Positions 8,770 to 16,834 of a DNA stretch of 64,000 nucleotides are shown piece by piece; positions within the stretch are counted from its first letter, which is position 1, and each line of letters opens with the position of its first letter. Below the pieces are notes generated by a model. The model searched no databases, was not told the origin of the DNA, and saw nothing but the letters and a program-made list of their open reading frames with translations. Position numbers and translations under genes: made by a program. The DNA is from an uncultured Burkholderiales bacterium (lineage in GTDB: Bacteria; Pseudomonadota; Gammaproteobacteria; Burkholderiales; Burkholderiaceae_C), in assembly GCA_903953985.1 (NCBI GenBank), contig CAJBLW010000298.1:39324-103323 (forward strand). The letters run 5' to 3'.

Positions 8770-9693
8770 ATGGCCCCGCGCCTGCTGACCTCGCCACAAG
8801 CCGCCGAGCGTCTGGGCCTGCCCGTGCAGGCGCTTTACAAATTGCGCGATGCCGACGAAGGCCTGGCCATCACCCAGACCGGCCTGCAGGTCGGCTACCA
8901 GGTCGAAGACATTGCGGCGTATGAGCGCCGTGAAATGCTGGCCCTGGTCGAGCAGGTGCTGGCCACGGCAAGGCCGCTGCCGCTGATCCGTGCCATGGCG
9001 CAGTTGCTGCGATCGCCGCCGCCAGAAGAGGGGCTAACGGCCCCTGCACCCAATCCTCGGCCATCCCCTAAGCCCCTCACGTCCGCCACGCCTGACACGC
9101 ATGACAGGCCCACCACGGCGCCCCCAAAAACGCCCGCCGTTTCACCGCCAACCCCCCAAAAACATGCACCGGCCACACCATTTATACCAGCCACATCGGC
9201 CTGGTTCCTGGTGCGCAGCAAGCCCCGGCAGGAATCGGTGGCACTCACCCATCTGGCACGCCAGGGCTACGAGTCCTACCTCCCCCTGTTCGCCACCGAA
9301 AAACTCGTGCGCCGCAAATCCACCGTCGTGCAAGAGCCGATGTTTGCGCGCTACTTGTTTGTGCGGCTTGACACCACAGGACAGGGACAGAGCTGGAGCC
9401 CGATCCGCTCCACCGTCGGTGTCAGCGAGTTAGTGTGCTTCGGCAGCCGGCCCGCGCGGGTCGATGACGCCTTGATCGCCACCCTGCGCGAGCGCGAGGC
9501 CACACAGCAAGCCGACCCAATCACCTTGTTCGCCCATGGCGACAACGTGCGCATCACCGAAGGCGCCTTTGCCGGGCTGGAGGCGATCTACCAGATGAAC
9601 GACGCCGAGGGCCGCGCCATGGTGCTGCTGGATCTATTGAGCAAACCCGTGGCCATGACGATCGACGCAGCCAGTCTGCGCAAAGTGGGGTGA
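8770..9693 (+). CDS. HTH-RfaH/NusG fusion protein
   Basis: A 307-residue protein from ATG 8770; longer in-frame starts would lie in the terminator hairpin. Residues 1-55 form an excisionase/MerR-like helix-turn-helix (S-P-Q-A-A-E-R-L-G-L-P, then a V-E-D-I-A-A-Y end typical of this fold). Residues 83-142 are a Pro/Ala/Thr-rich linker. Residues 144-240 are a NusG N-terminal domain (W-F-L-V-R-S-K-P-R-Q-E, then F-A-R-Y-L-F-V) and 248-305 a KOW-like C-domain. The RfaH part is roughly half identical by eye to the stand-alone RfaH at 13,597. NusG-family proteins bind RNA polymerase and suppress pausing; the DNA-binding head could tether this to a fixed site. It lies between the prophage terminator and a serine recombinase. 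The fusion is clear; the role is inferred. Confidence 0.8.
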   Translation: MAPRLLTSPQAAERLGLPVQALYKLRDADEGLAITQTGLQVGYQVEDIAAYERREMLALVEQVLATARPLPLIRAMAQLLRSPPPEEGLTAPAPNPRPSPKPLTSATPDTHDRPTTAPPKTPAVSPPTPQKHAPATPFIPATSAWFLVRSKPRQESVALTHLARQGYESYLPLFATEKLVRRKSTVVQEPMFARYLFVRLDTTGQGQSWSPIRSTVGVSELVCFGSRPARVDDALIATLREREATQQADPITLFAHGDNVRITEGAFAGLEAIYQMNDAEGRAMVLLDLLSKPVAMTIDAASLRKVG

Positions 9694-9813
9694 TGCATGA
9701 CTGCATACCGCCAGTCCGCGCCACTTTATCTCGACGGCATCCCCGGCATGGCCTTGATACGGCTTGGCCTTCGAAGCCAACATGGCCTAACACAACAAAA
9801 AGACTGACCGACC

Positions 9814-11382
9814 ATGGCATTGACTGACAACACATCCGAATCCCACGCCGACACCAAAGCCTTCCGCGCCGCCCAGTACGTGCGCATGTCCACCGAACAC
9901 CAGCAGTACTCCACGCTCAACCAGGCCGACAAGATTCGCGAGTACGCCGACAAGCGCGGCATTGAGATCGTGCGCACCTATGCCGACGACGGCAAGAGTG
10001 GACTCTCCATCGGTGGCCGTGCCTCCCTGCAAAAGCTGATCGCCGATGTCGAATCGGGCAACACCGACTTCAACCTGATTCTGGTCTACGACGTCAGCCG
10101 CTGGGGCCGGTTTCAGGACGCGGACGAGTCGGCCTATTACGAATACATCTGCAAACGCCAGGGCATCAGCGTTGCCTACGTCGCCGAGCAGTTTGAAAAC
10201 GATGGCTCCCCCGTTTCAACCATCGTCAAAGGCGTCAAGCGCGCCATGGCCGGTGAATACAGCCGCGAACTCTCGGCCAAGGTATTTGCTGGCCAGTGCC
10301 GCCTGATCGAACTGGGCTTTCGCCAGGGTGGCCCGGCCGGATTCGGCCTGCGCCGCGTGCTGATCGACCAGACCGGCGCCATCAAGGCCACCTTGAAACC
10401 CGGCGAGCACAAAAGCCTGCAAACCGACCGGGTGATCCTGGTGCCGGGCCCTGAGCAGGAAGTGGCCACGGTTCACCAGATCTACCGCTGGCTGGTCGAT
10501 GAAGATCTCCCCCTGTCTGAAATCGCCCAGCGCCTCAACGACATTCCTATCTACACCGATCGTGATTGCCCCTGGACCTACAGCACGGTCCGCCAGGTTC
10601 TGACCAACGAGAAGTACATCGGCAACAACGTCTACAACCGCCACTCCTTCAAGCTCAAGAAAAAGCACGTCGACAACCCGCCGCAGATGTGGATTCGCAA
10701 GCAGGGTGCATTCGAGGGCATCGTGCCTCTGGACACTTTCATGGCTGCGCAGGAAATCCTGACCGAACGCAGCCGTCGGTTCTCCGATGAAGAACTGCTT
10801 GAACACCTGCGATTGCTTTACCAGGAGCGAGGGACGCTGTCGGGCCTGATCATCAACGAGGCGCCGGCCCTGCCCAGCGCCGCCACCTACATCCAGCGCT
10901 TCGGCAGTTTGAGCAAGGCGTATGAACTGGTCGGTTTCCGCCCAGGGCGGGATCTGGAATTCCTCGAAATAAACCGGCGCTTGCGCCAACTGCATCCAGA
11001 AATCGTCGAGCGCACCCAGCACACCATTGCCGAATTGGGTGGCGAGATTTGGCGTGACCCGCAAACCGATCTGCTGCATTTGAACCGGGAGTTGGTCATC
11101 AGCCTGGTGCTCGCGCGGTGCCAGCAACTTCCCAATGGCCTGCAACGCTGGCGCATCCGCTTTGACCCCAGCCGCTACCACCCGGACATCACGGTGGCGG
11201 TACGGCTTGATCCCGCCAATGCCGCCGAACTCGATTACTACCTGCTACCGCGCCTCGACCTGCCCAACCAGGAATTGCAGGTCACGGCCAGAAACAGCGC
11301 CGAGATCGAATGCTTCCGCTTTGATGACCTGAACTTCTTCTACGGAATGTCCGAGCGGGAGCGCCTGCAACGACGGATCTGA
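9814..11382 (+). CDS. Serine recombinase (resolvase/invertase superfamily)
   Basis: A 522-residue recombinase. The catalytic nucleophile is Ser26 in Y-V-R-M-S-T-E-H-Q. The resolvase domain spans about 18-170, including D-V-S-R-W-G-R, and a Recombinase domain follows at about 190-330. Unlike most large serine integrases no zinc-ribbon cysteine pairs are visible: there is no Cys between about residues 252 and 430. The last 200 residues form a different C-terminal domain. It recombines short DNA sites through a Ser-DNA linkage and would move or invert the island. It is followed by two ParB-like genes, a trio I recognise from other proteobacterial genomes. An imperfect palindrome lies 34 nt upstream (9764-9780). 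Confidence 0.85.
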   Translation: MALTDNTSESHADTKAFRAAQYVRMSTEHQQYSTLNQADKIREYADKRGIEIVRTYADDGKSGLSIGGRASLQKLIADVESGNTDFNLILVYDVSRWGRFQDADESAYYEYICKRQGISVAYVAEQFENDGSPVSTIVKGVKRAMAGEYSRELSAKVFAGQCRLIELGFRQGGPAGFGLRRVLIDQTGAIKATLKPGEHKSLQTDRVILVPGPEQEVATVHQIYRWLVDEDLPLSEIAQRLNDIPIYTDRDCPWTYSTVRQVLTNEKYIGNNVYNRHSFKLKKKHVDNPPQMWIRKQGAFEGIVPLDTFMAAQEILTERSRRFSDEELLEHLRLLYQERGTLSGLIINEAPALPSAATYIQRFGSLSKAYELVGFRPGRDLEFLEINRRLRQLHPEIVERTQHTIAELGGEIWRDPQTDLLHLNRELVISLVLARCQQLPNGLQRWRIRFDPSRYHPDITVAVRLDPANAAELDYYLLPRLDLPNQELQVTARNSAEIECFRFDDLNFFYGMSERERLQRRI

Positions 11383-11436
11383 CCCTTCCGCCTCACGAAA
11401 TACCAATCACCACCCACCCAGAAAGGAAACCCTGCC

Positions 11437-11487
11437 ATGACACCTTACCACCCTGATTTACGCACCCCCTGGAGACCGCCATGCTGA
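11437..11487 (+). CDS. Possible 16-codon leader peptide upstream of the parB pair
   Basis: A short frame starts at ATG 11437 behind a good AAAGGAAA ribosome site and ends at TGA 11485-11487, overlapping the ParB start at 11481 by 7 nt in another frame. The parB start itself has a weaker site (GGAGA). The geometry fits translational coupling through a leader peptide. Support is limited to ribosome site and overlap; the peptide is Pro/Arg-rich and has no known family. Confidence 0.35.
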   Translation: MTPYHPDLRTPWRPPC

Positions 11488-12380
11488 CCGGAATGCCAGA
11501 AACCGTCACCCTGATCCCCATCGCCCGAGTTGAAATCCTCAACTCCCGCGAACGCAATATGAAAATCTTCGAGGAGATCGTCGAGAACATCAAATCGATC
11601 GGCTTGAAGAAACCCATCACCGTCACCGAGCGGCCCGGTGATGATGGAAATCCCAAGTACATGCTGGTCTGCGGCGAGGGACGGCTCAACGCCTTCCGCA
11701 TCCTGGGAGAGACGCACATCCCGGCCTTGGTGGTTGATGTCAGCGATGAAGACGCCTTCATCATGAGCCTCGCGGAGAACATCGCCCGGCGTGGCCACCG
11801 GCCACTGGAAATCCTGGCCGACATCGAAATCCTGCGCAAACGCGGCTACGACGCCGACACCATCATCCACAAAACAGGCCTCTCACCCAAGTACGTCAAA
11901 GACATCGTCTTCCTGCTGGACCAGGGGGAGGAGCGTCTGATCGAAGGCGTGCAGCGCGGCGCCATCCCGCTGACCACCGCCCTCGAAATCGCCCGCGCGA
12001 AGGATGACGACGAAAGCCTCGGCGGAATGCTCCAGGAGGCCTACGAAAACGGCCAGCTCAACCGACGCCAGATCATCGAGACCAAACGCCTGGTGGAAAA
12101 ACGCCAGGAACATGGCCCCGGCTCACCCAACCCCGGCCAGATCAAACCACCGACCTCCAGCTACAGCCTGGTACGTACCTACCAGCGCGAAGTCGAGCGG
12201 CAACGCAAGATGGTGCTCAAGGCCGAGCACGCGCACCAGCGCTTGCTGTTGGTGGTGCAAGGATTGAAGAAGTTGTTCGCCGACGAACATTTCGTGAACT
12301 TGCTGCGAGCCGAGGGATTGGACACCCTGCCCAAATACTTGGCAGAGCGCATCGACAACCTGAATGGAGCCCCCGCATGA
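11481..12380 (+). CDS. ParB/RepB-like partition protein 1
   Basis: A 299-residue ParB-family protein. The N-terminal ParB/sulfiredoxin-like domain (residues 1-110) contains G-E-G-R-L-N-A-F-R and the arginine-rich box S-L-A-E-N-I-A-R-R that in ParB binds CTP. Residues 110-190 carry the KorB/ParB helix-turn-helix and the C-terminus is helical. ParB proteins bind parS and spread to load partition complexes. There is no ParA ATPase nearby, so a partition role is not certain; regulation of the recombinase or excision control are alternatives. It overlaps the second parB by 4 nt (ATGA). Confidence 0.75.
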   Translation: MLTGMPETVTLIPIARVEILNSRERNMKIFEEIVENIKSIGLKKPITVTERPGDDGNPKYMLVCGEGRLNAFRILGETHIPALVVDVSDEDAFIMSLAENIARRGHRPLEILADIEILRKRGYDADTIIHKTGLSPKYVKDIVFLLDQGEERLIEGVQRGAIPLTTALEIARAKDDDESLGGMLQEAYENGQLNRRQIIETKRLVEKRQEHGPGSPNPGQIKPPTSSYSLVRTYQREVERQRKMVLKAEHAHQRLLLVVQGLKKLFADEHFVNLLRAEGLDTLPKYLAERIDNLNGAPA

Positions 12381-13501
12381 ACCCCGCCAGCAATGCACAA
12401 CCCAAGATCACGCCGATGTACCCCGGCATCCACCAGGCCGATGAAACTGAAGAAGGCCCGAACTTGCCGAAGGCCCCGCTCAACACCTTGCTCGGTTTCG
12501 ATCTGGAGACCTATCAGATCCCGCTGGACACCCTGATGCCCAGCAAACGCATCCCGGACGGGGTAATGAGCACCCGCAAGTACAAGCAGGTCGTCTCCTC
12601 CATCCACGAAATTGGCTTGATCGAACCCCTGTCGGTGATCCAGCACGACCCTGCCAAGCCGGAGTTCATCCTGCTCGATGGCCATTTGCGGGTGCTGGCA
12701 CTGAAGGATCTCGGCGTCCACGAGGCCCCCTGCCTGATCGCCAAAGACGACGAGACCTACACCTACAACCACCGCATCAACCGGCTCTCGACCATCCAGG
12801 AGCACTACATGATCCGCCGCGCCATCGACCGCGGGGTGAGCAAGGAACGCCTGGCCCGGGCCTTTGGCGTGAACCTGAGCTCCATCAACCGGCGCATAAA
12901 CCTCCTGGAAGGCATTTGCCCGGACGCGATCGCCCGACTGCAGGATAAGCAGTTCACCCCGGATGTGACGCGGGTACTGCGTAACATGAAAGCCGCCCGG
13001 CAAGTGGAGGCGGTGGAATTGATGGTGGCGAGCAACACCATCACGGTGGCGCACGCCGATGCTTTGCTCAAGGCCACGCCACCCGAGCAGCGCACCGACT
13101 TCAAACCCTCGGAGCGTGACAAGCAACTGGCGCCCATCGAGCAGATTGTCAAACTTGAAAAGGAAATGAGCCAGGTCCAGACCCAGTACAAGGACGCCGA
13201 AGAAAACTACGGCTCAGACCTGCTCAACCTGGTGGTCGCCAAGGGCTACTTGACCAAGCTGCTCGGCAATGATGCCGTCAAAAGCTACATCACCCGACAC
13301 GAACCCGAAATCCTCGAGCATTTCGAACTGGTGGTGAACACCGTCAGCATGGAAGAGGCGGTGCAGCAGCAACTCGAGGCCGATGGCGAACTCGAAGAGG
13401 ATCCCGACAGCAACGAGCAGCCTGCGGCAGAAAACACGTCTCCTAATTCCGAAAATGACACCGAAACCCAAGACCAAGAAGGTAAATCCGCCACCGAATA
13501 G
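12377..13501 (+). CDS. ParB/RepB-like partition protein 2 with RepB C-domain
   Basis: A 374-residue ParB-family protein. The first 80 residues are an unstructured Pro/Glu-rich arm, followed by a ParB N-domain (L-L-D-G-H-L-R-V-L at about 95-105, then R-I-N-R-L-S-T-I-Q), an HTH (L-A-R-A-F-G-V-N-L-S-S-I) and a RepB-like C-terminal helical domain. The last 40 residues are strongly acidic (E/D/N-rich). It differs from the upstream ParB in length and arms, so the pair probably forms a heteromeric complex rather than being a simple duplication (inference). It is the last gene of the recombinase-parB-parB run. Confidence 0.75.
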   Translation: MNPASNAQPKITPMYPGIHQADETEEGPNLPKAPLNTLLGFDLETYQIPLDTLMPSKRIPDGVMSTRKYKQVVSSIHEIGLIEPLSVIQHDPAKPEFILLDGHLRVLALKDLGVHEAPCLIAKDDETYTYNHRINRLSTIQEHYMIRRAIDRGVSKERLARAFGVNLSSINRRINLLEGICPDAIARLQDKQFTPDVTRVLRNMKAARQVEAVELMVASNTITVAHADALLKATPPEQRTDFKPSERDKQLAPIEQIVKLEKEMSQVQTQYKDAEENYGSDLLNLVVAKGYLTKLLGNDAVKSYITRHEPEILEHFELVVNTVSMEEAVQQQLEADGELEEDPDSNEQPAAENTSPNSENDTETQDQEGKSATE

Positions 13502-13534
13502 TAAAACCAGATGAAATGACCGATGGGAATGTCA

Positions 13535-13564
13535 TTGCCGCGCTGCAATACTGAGGGGTAAAAT
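13535..13564 (+). promoter_or_regulatory. Probable sigma-70 promoter for the rfaH-like gene
   Basis: TTGCCG (13535-13540) and TAAAAT (13559-13564) are separated by 18 nt and lie just after the parB stop, 33 nt before the chosen rfaH start. No experimental support; -10 match is good, -35 moderate. Confidence 0.5.
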
Positions 13565-13596
13565 GCTGACAATAAAGATAACCTTCGGAGGTGGCG

Positions 13597-14094
13597 ATGC
13601 ACTGGTATCTCGTTCATACCAAGCCCAGACAGGAAAAGTGCGCCTTGGACAACCTCCACCGGCAGGGTTATCTGTGCTACCTACCGACGATTCCTTCTGA
13701 GAAGCTCCGCCAGGGCCTGCTGACGGTGGCAGACGAGCCGCTGTTTCCGCGTTATCTGTTTATCCGCCTGGGCCGGGGAGATTCGGCCAAGAGCTGGACC
13801 CCCATCCGTTCCACCAAGGGTGTCAGCCGTCTGGTCAGCTTCGGGATCGAACCGGCGCGGGTGGATGATGGCCTGATCGAACTGTTGCGAACACAGGAAG
13901 CATTGGTTCAGACTGATCCTGCGCGCTTGTTCAAGCCGGGCGAGCGCGTCCGTTTGACGGAAGCGCCGTTTGCCGGCATCGAAGGCGTCTACCAAATGGC
14001 CGATGGCGAGCGTCGGGTCATGGTGCTGATCGAGATTCTGAGCAAGCCCGTGGCGGTGCGTGTCGCACCGGCCAGTTTGCGCAAGGCGAGCTGA
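13597..14094 (+). CDS. rfaH: RfaH-like transcription antiterminator
   Basis: A 165-residue NusG paralogue. ATG 13597 is preferred over GTG 13591 because GGAGG lies 5-6 nt upstream of it. Residues 1-100 are the NusG N-terminal domain (W-Y-L-V-H-T-K-P-R-Q-E, P-R-Y-L-F-I-R-L); residues 108-165 are the KOW-bearing C-domain. RfaH is recruited to RNA polymerase paused at an ops element and allows transcription of long polysaccharide operons. An ops match stands 170 nt downstream, before the first gene of the locus, which strongly supports the function. It is about half identical by eye to the RfaH part of the fusion at 8,770. Confidence 0.88.
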   Translation: MHWYLVHTKPRQEKCALDNLHRQGYLCYLPTIPSEKLRQGLLTVADEPLFPRYLFIRLGRGDSAKSWTPIRSTKGVSRLVSFGIEPARVDDGLIELLRTQEALVQTDPARLFKPGERVRLTEAPFAGIEGVYQMADGERRVMVLIEILSKPVAVRVAPASLRKAS

Positions 14095-14180
14095 CATACC
14101 TGCCTCGTTATTGCCTGTTTGGCAAAAAACCTTTCTCAAAGTCATGACGGTGTGGCACAATCTCGTTCGTCCGTCGAACT

Positions 14181-14202
14181 TGCGGCAGCACCTTTTGCCG
14201 CA
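14181..14202 (+). promoter_or_regulatory. Perfect 7-bp hairpin in the polysaccharide operon leader
   Basis: TGCGGCA (14181-14187) and TGCCGCA (14196-14202) form a perfect stem with an 8-nt loop, 64 nt upstream of the ops element. It lacks a T tract, so it is not a terminator; it may be a pause or leader RNA element. Confidence 0.4.
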
Positions 14203-14265
14203 CTTTACTGCTCCGGACCCCCTGCTAAAACCCGCTGACCGCGCTTGCTGATCGTGAAACGGCAT

Positions 14266-14278
14266 GGCGGTAGCGTGC
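14266..14278 (+). promoter_or_regulatory. ops element (RfaH recruitment site)
   Basis: GGCGGTAGCGTGC at 14266-14278 matches the classical operon polarity suppressor sequence GGCGGTAGNNT exactly. It lies 11 nt before the start of the first gene of the EPS locus and 172 nt after the rfaH-like gene. RfaH binds the exposed non-template strand of ops in a paused complex. Confidence 0.85.
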
Positions 14279-14288
14279 CAAAACCACC

Positions 14289-14660
14289 TTGAGCCTCGTA
14301 TCCCCACTACAGAAATTGGCTGGTTTCCAAGAGGAAATCCAGTTCGAAGTGCTGCGCCGTTTGCATCAGACGCCTCAGGTAAGTCAGCGTGCGCTGGCCA
14401 AGGATCTGGGTGTGGGGCTTGGTACGATCAATTTCTGCTTCCAGGCTCTTGTGGAAAAGGGCTTGGTGAAGATGCAGAACTTCAGCCAGAGCAAGAACAA
14501 GCTGCGTTATGCCTACTTGCTGACGCCGGCTGGGGTAGCTGAAAAGTCCAAGCTGACTGCGGAGTTTCTGAAGAGCAAAGTAGCCGAGTATGAAACGCTT
14601 CAAGCCGAAATTGAGGCCTTGAAAGTCGAGATGAATCCTGTGAAGGCCGGCTCGCAATGA
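14289..14660 (+). CDS. MarR-family EPS-associated transcriptional regulator
   Basis: A 123-residue winged-helix protein starting at TTG 14289, the only reasonable start after the ops element. The pattern F-E-V-L-R-R-L then S-Q-R-A-L-A-K-D-L-G-V (recognition helix region, residues 30-50), G-L-V-K wing, and a C-terminal coiled coil (residues 95-118) matches the MarR-like regulators that open exopolysaccharide loci in beta- and gammaproteobacteria. It probably tunes expression of the operon in which it is first. The stop overlaps the ATG of ugd by 4 nt. Confidence 0.8.
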   Translation: MSLVSPLQKLAGFQEEIQFEVLRRLHQTPQVSQRALAKDLGVGLGTINFCFQALVEKGLVKMQNFSQSKNKLRYAYLLTPAGVAEKSKLTAEFLKSKVAEYETLQAEIEALKVEMNPVKAGSQ

Positions 14661-15844
14661 AGATCGCCATTGCCGGAACCGGCTACGTCGGACTCTCCAA
14701 CGGCATCTTGCTTGCCCAGCACAATGAAGTGGTTTGTCTGGATATCGTTGCCGAGAAGGTGGCGATGCTCAACCGCAAGGAGTCCCCGATCGAAGACGCT
14801 GAGATCGAAGATTTCCTCAAGAGCAAGCCGATCAACTTCCGCGCAACGCTCGATAAACAAGAAGCCTACGTCGACGCGGACTACGTCATTATCGCCACGC
14901 CGACAGACTACGATCCCGAGACCAATTACTTCAACACTCAATCCATCGAAGCAGTCATTCGGGATGTCATGGCCATTAATTCGGTTGCGACGATGGTTAT
15001 AAAGTCCACCGTTCCGGTTGGCTACACCGAGCGTACTCAGCAGGCCCTCAGCACGCAAAACCTCATCTTCTCACCCGAGTTCCTTCGCGAGGGTAAAGCG
15101 CTACACGATAACCTTCATCCATCGCGCATAGTTGTTGGTGAGCGCTCCAAACGGGCCGAGGTTTTTGCCAATTTGCTCAAGCAGGGAGCGATCAAACGGG
15201 ATGTTTCGACCCTATTTACCGGTAGCACCGAAGCCGAGGCGATCAAGCTTTTCGCAAACACCTTCCTCGCTATGCGCGTTGCCTACTTCAATGAGCTCGA
15301 TACCTACGCCGCCACCCACGGTCTGGATACGCGCCAGATTATCGAAGGCGTCTGTCTTGACTCGCGTATCGGCGCTCACTACAACAATCCCAGCTTCGGC
15401 TACGGCGGCTACTGCCTACCGAAGGACACTAAGCAGTTGTTGGCTAACTATCGTGATGTCCCTCAGAATCTTATTCACGCTATCGTCGAATCCAACACCA
15501 CACGCAAAGACTTCATCGCGAACGAAGTGGTCCGTCTTTGCCAAGTTGGTAACTCAGGCAAAGTGCCAGTCGTCGGTATTTATCGACTGGTGATGAAGCA
15601 GGGAAGTGACAACTTTCGCGCTTCAGCCATTCAAGGCGTGATGAAGCGGATCAAAGCCAAAGGCGTCGAGGTCATCGTCTACGAGCCAGTTTTAAGGGAT
15701 GCAAGGTATTTTCACTCTCGAGTGGTCAATGATTTGGACTCCTTTAAACGAGAAGCAAACGTAATAATCGCCAATCGAAAATCTGATGCGCTTGGTGATG
15801 TTGCTCACAAGGTTTACACGCGAGATTTATTCGGTGCTGATTGA
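14657..15844 (+). CDS. ugd: UDP-glucose 6-dehydrogenase
   Basis: A 395-residue protein, close in length and sequence to E. coli Ugd (388). It oxidises UDP-glucose twice with NAD+ to UDP-glucuronate. Seen: the NAD-binding G-T-G-Y-V-G-L at the N-terminus, T-P-T-D-Y-D, S-T-V-P-V-G, F-L-R-E-G-K, and the catalytic Cys253 in G-G-Y-C-L-P-K-D. The product feeds the decarboxylase encoded next. It overlaps the upstream regulator gene by 4 nt. Confidence 0.95.
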   Translation: MKIAIAGTGYVGLSNGILLAQHNEVVCLDIVAEKVAMLNRKESPIEDAEIEDFLKSKPINFRATLDKQEAYVDADYVIIATPTDYDPETNYFNTQSIEAVIRDVMAINSVATMVIKSTVPVGYTERTQQALSTQNLIFSPEFLREGKALHDNLHPSRIVVGERSKRAEVFANLLKQGAIKRDVSTLFTGSTEAEAIKLFANTFLAMRVAYFNELDTYAATHGLDTRQIIEGVCLDSRIGAHYNNPSFGYGGYCLPKDTKQLLANYRDVPQNLIHAIVESNTTRKDFIANEVVRLCQVGNSGKVPVVGIYRLVMKQGSDNFRASAIQGVMKRIKAKGVEVIVYEPVLRDARYFHSRVVNDLDSFKREANVIIANRKSDALGDVAHKVYTRDLFGAD

Positions 15845-15877
15845 TTTGGTGGTGCAATTATTATTGCGAGAATTAAA

Positions 15878-16834
15878 ATGTCCAATCGATATTCGATAAA
15901 AAAAAGAGTTTTGGTTACCGGCGGTGCTGGGTTCTTAGGGTCGCATCTCTGTGAACGCTTGCTCGCTGATGGTTGCGATGTCCTTTGCGTTGATAATTTT
16001 TTTACTGGCACTCGCGAAAATATACTGAATCTTCTAAAAAATCCCCATTTCGAACTGTTGCGGCACGATATTTCGCAACCCCTCAATGTCGAGGTGGATG
16101 AGATATACAACTTGGCGTGTCCAGCTTCGCCGATCCACTATCAATTCGATCCGGTACAGACCACCAAGACTAGTGTCATGGGGGCCATCAATGTCCTTGA
16201 TCTTGCCAAGCGAACCAGGGCCCGTGTGTTTCAGGCGTCTACCAGTGAAGTCTATGGCGATCCGTTCGTCCATCCACAGGCTGAGACGTATTGGGGGAAT
16301 GTTAATCCGATTGGTCCTAGGAGTTGTTACGACGAAGGCAAACGCTGCGCCGAGACACTGTTCTTCGATTATTGGCGGCAACACGAGATGCCGATCAAAG
16401 TCGTCAGGATTTTCAACACGTATGGTCCTCGCATGCATCCTAACGACGGTCGCGTGGTTAGCAACTTCATCGTACAGGCGCTGCGTGGTGACGACATCAC
16501 GATCTACGGCGAAGGGGTGCAGACTCGAAGCTTCTGTTATGTGGATGACTTGATCGATGGATTCGTTCGCATGATGGCTTCGCCGGTGGATTTTCTTGGC
16601 CCAGTGAATATGGGCAATCCGGGGGAGTTCACGATGATCGAGTTGGCCGAGACGGTGCTTCGTCTCACCGACTCGCCAAGCAAGTTACGGTTCATGCCAT
16701 TACCCAAGGACGATCCGCGTCAGCGGCAGCCAGACATCTCTCTGGCCGGTGAAAAGCTCAGTTGGGCGCCCAAGGTGCAGCTTGAGGATGGTTTGGCCCG
16801 CACCATCGAATACTTCCGCGAGATGATCGTTTAA
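15878..16834 (+). CDS. uxs: UDP-glucuronate decarboxylase (UDP-xylose synthase)
   Basis: A 318-residue SDR. The Rossmann motif G-G-A-G-F-L-G is at residues 15-21 and the catalytic Tyr-Lys pair sits in S-C-Y-D-E-G-K-R, a signature of UXS enzymes; P-R-M-H-P-N-D and G-x-Q-T-R-S-F are also typical. It converts UDP-glucuronate to UDP-xylose. Together with ugd it gives a two-step branch from UDP-glucose. Its TAA overlaps the next ATG by one base. Confidence 0.92.
   Translation: MSNRYSIKKRVLVTGGAGFLGSHLCERLLADGCDVLCVDNFFTGTRENILNLLKNPHFELLRHDISQPLNVEVDEIYNLACPASPIHYQFDPVQTTKTSVMGAINVLDLAKRTRARVFQASTSEVYGDPFVHPQAETYWGNVNPIGPRSCYDEGKRCAETLFFDYWRQHEMPIKVVRIFNTYGPRMHPNDGRVVSNFIVQALRGDDITIYGEGVQTRSFCYVDDLIDGFVRMMASPVDFLGPVNMGNPGEFTMIELAETVLRLTDSPSKLRFMPLPKDDPRQRQPDISLAGEKLSWAPKVQLEDGLARTIEYFREMIV

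Noticed and set aside
14111..14125. TTGCC/GGCAA hairpin after rfaH, considered as a terminator
   Set aside because: Followed by A residues, not T, on the + strand; stem only 5 bp.
14154..14170. TGGCAC sequence in the rfaH-MarR interval, considered as a sigma-54 promoter
   Set aside because: The -24 part matches but there is no GC at the required distance for the -12 part.
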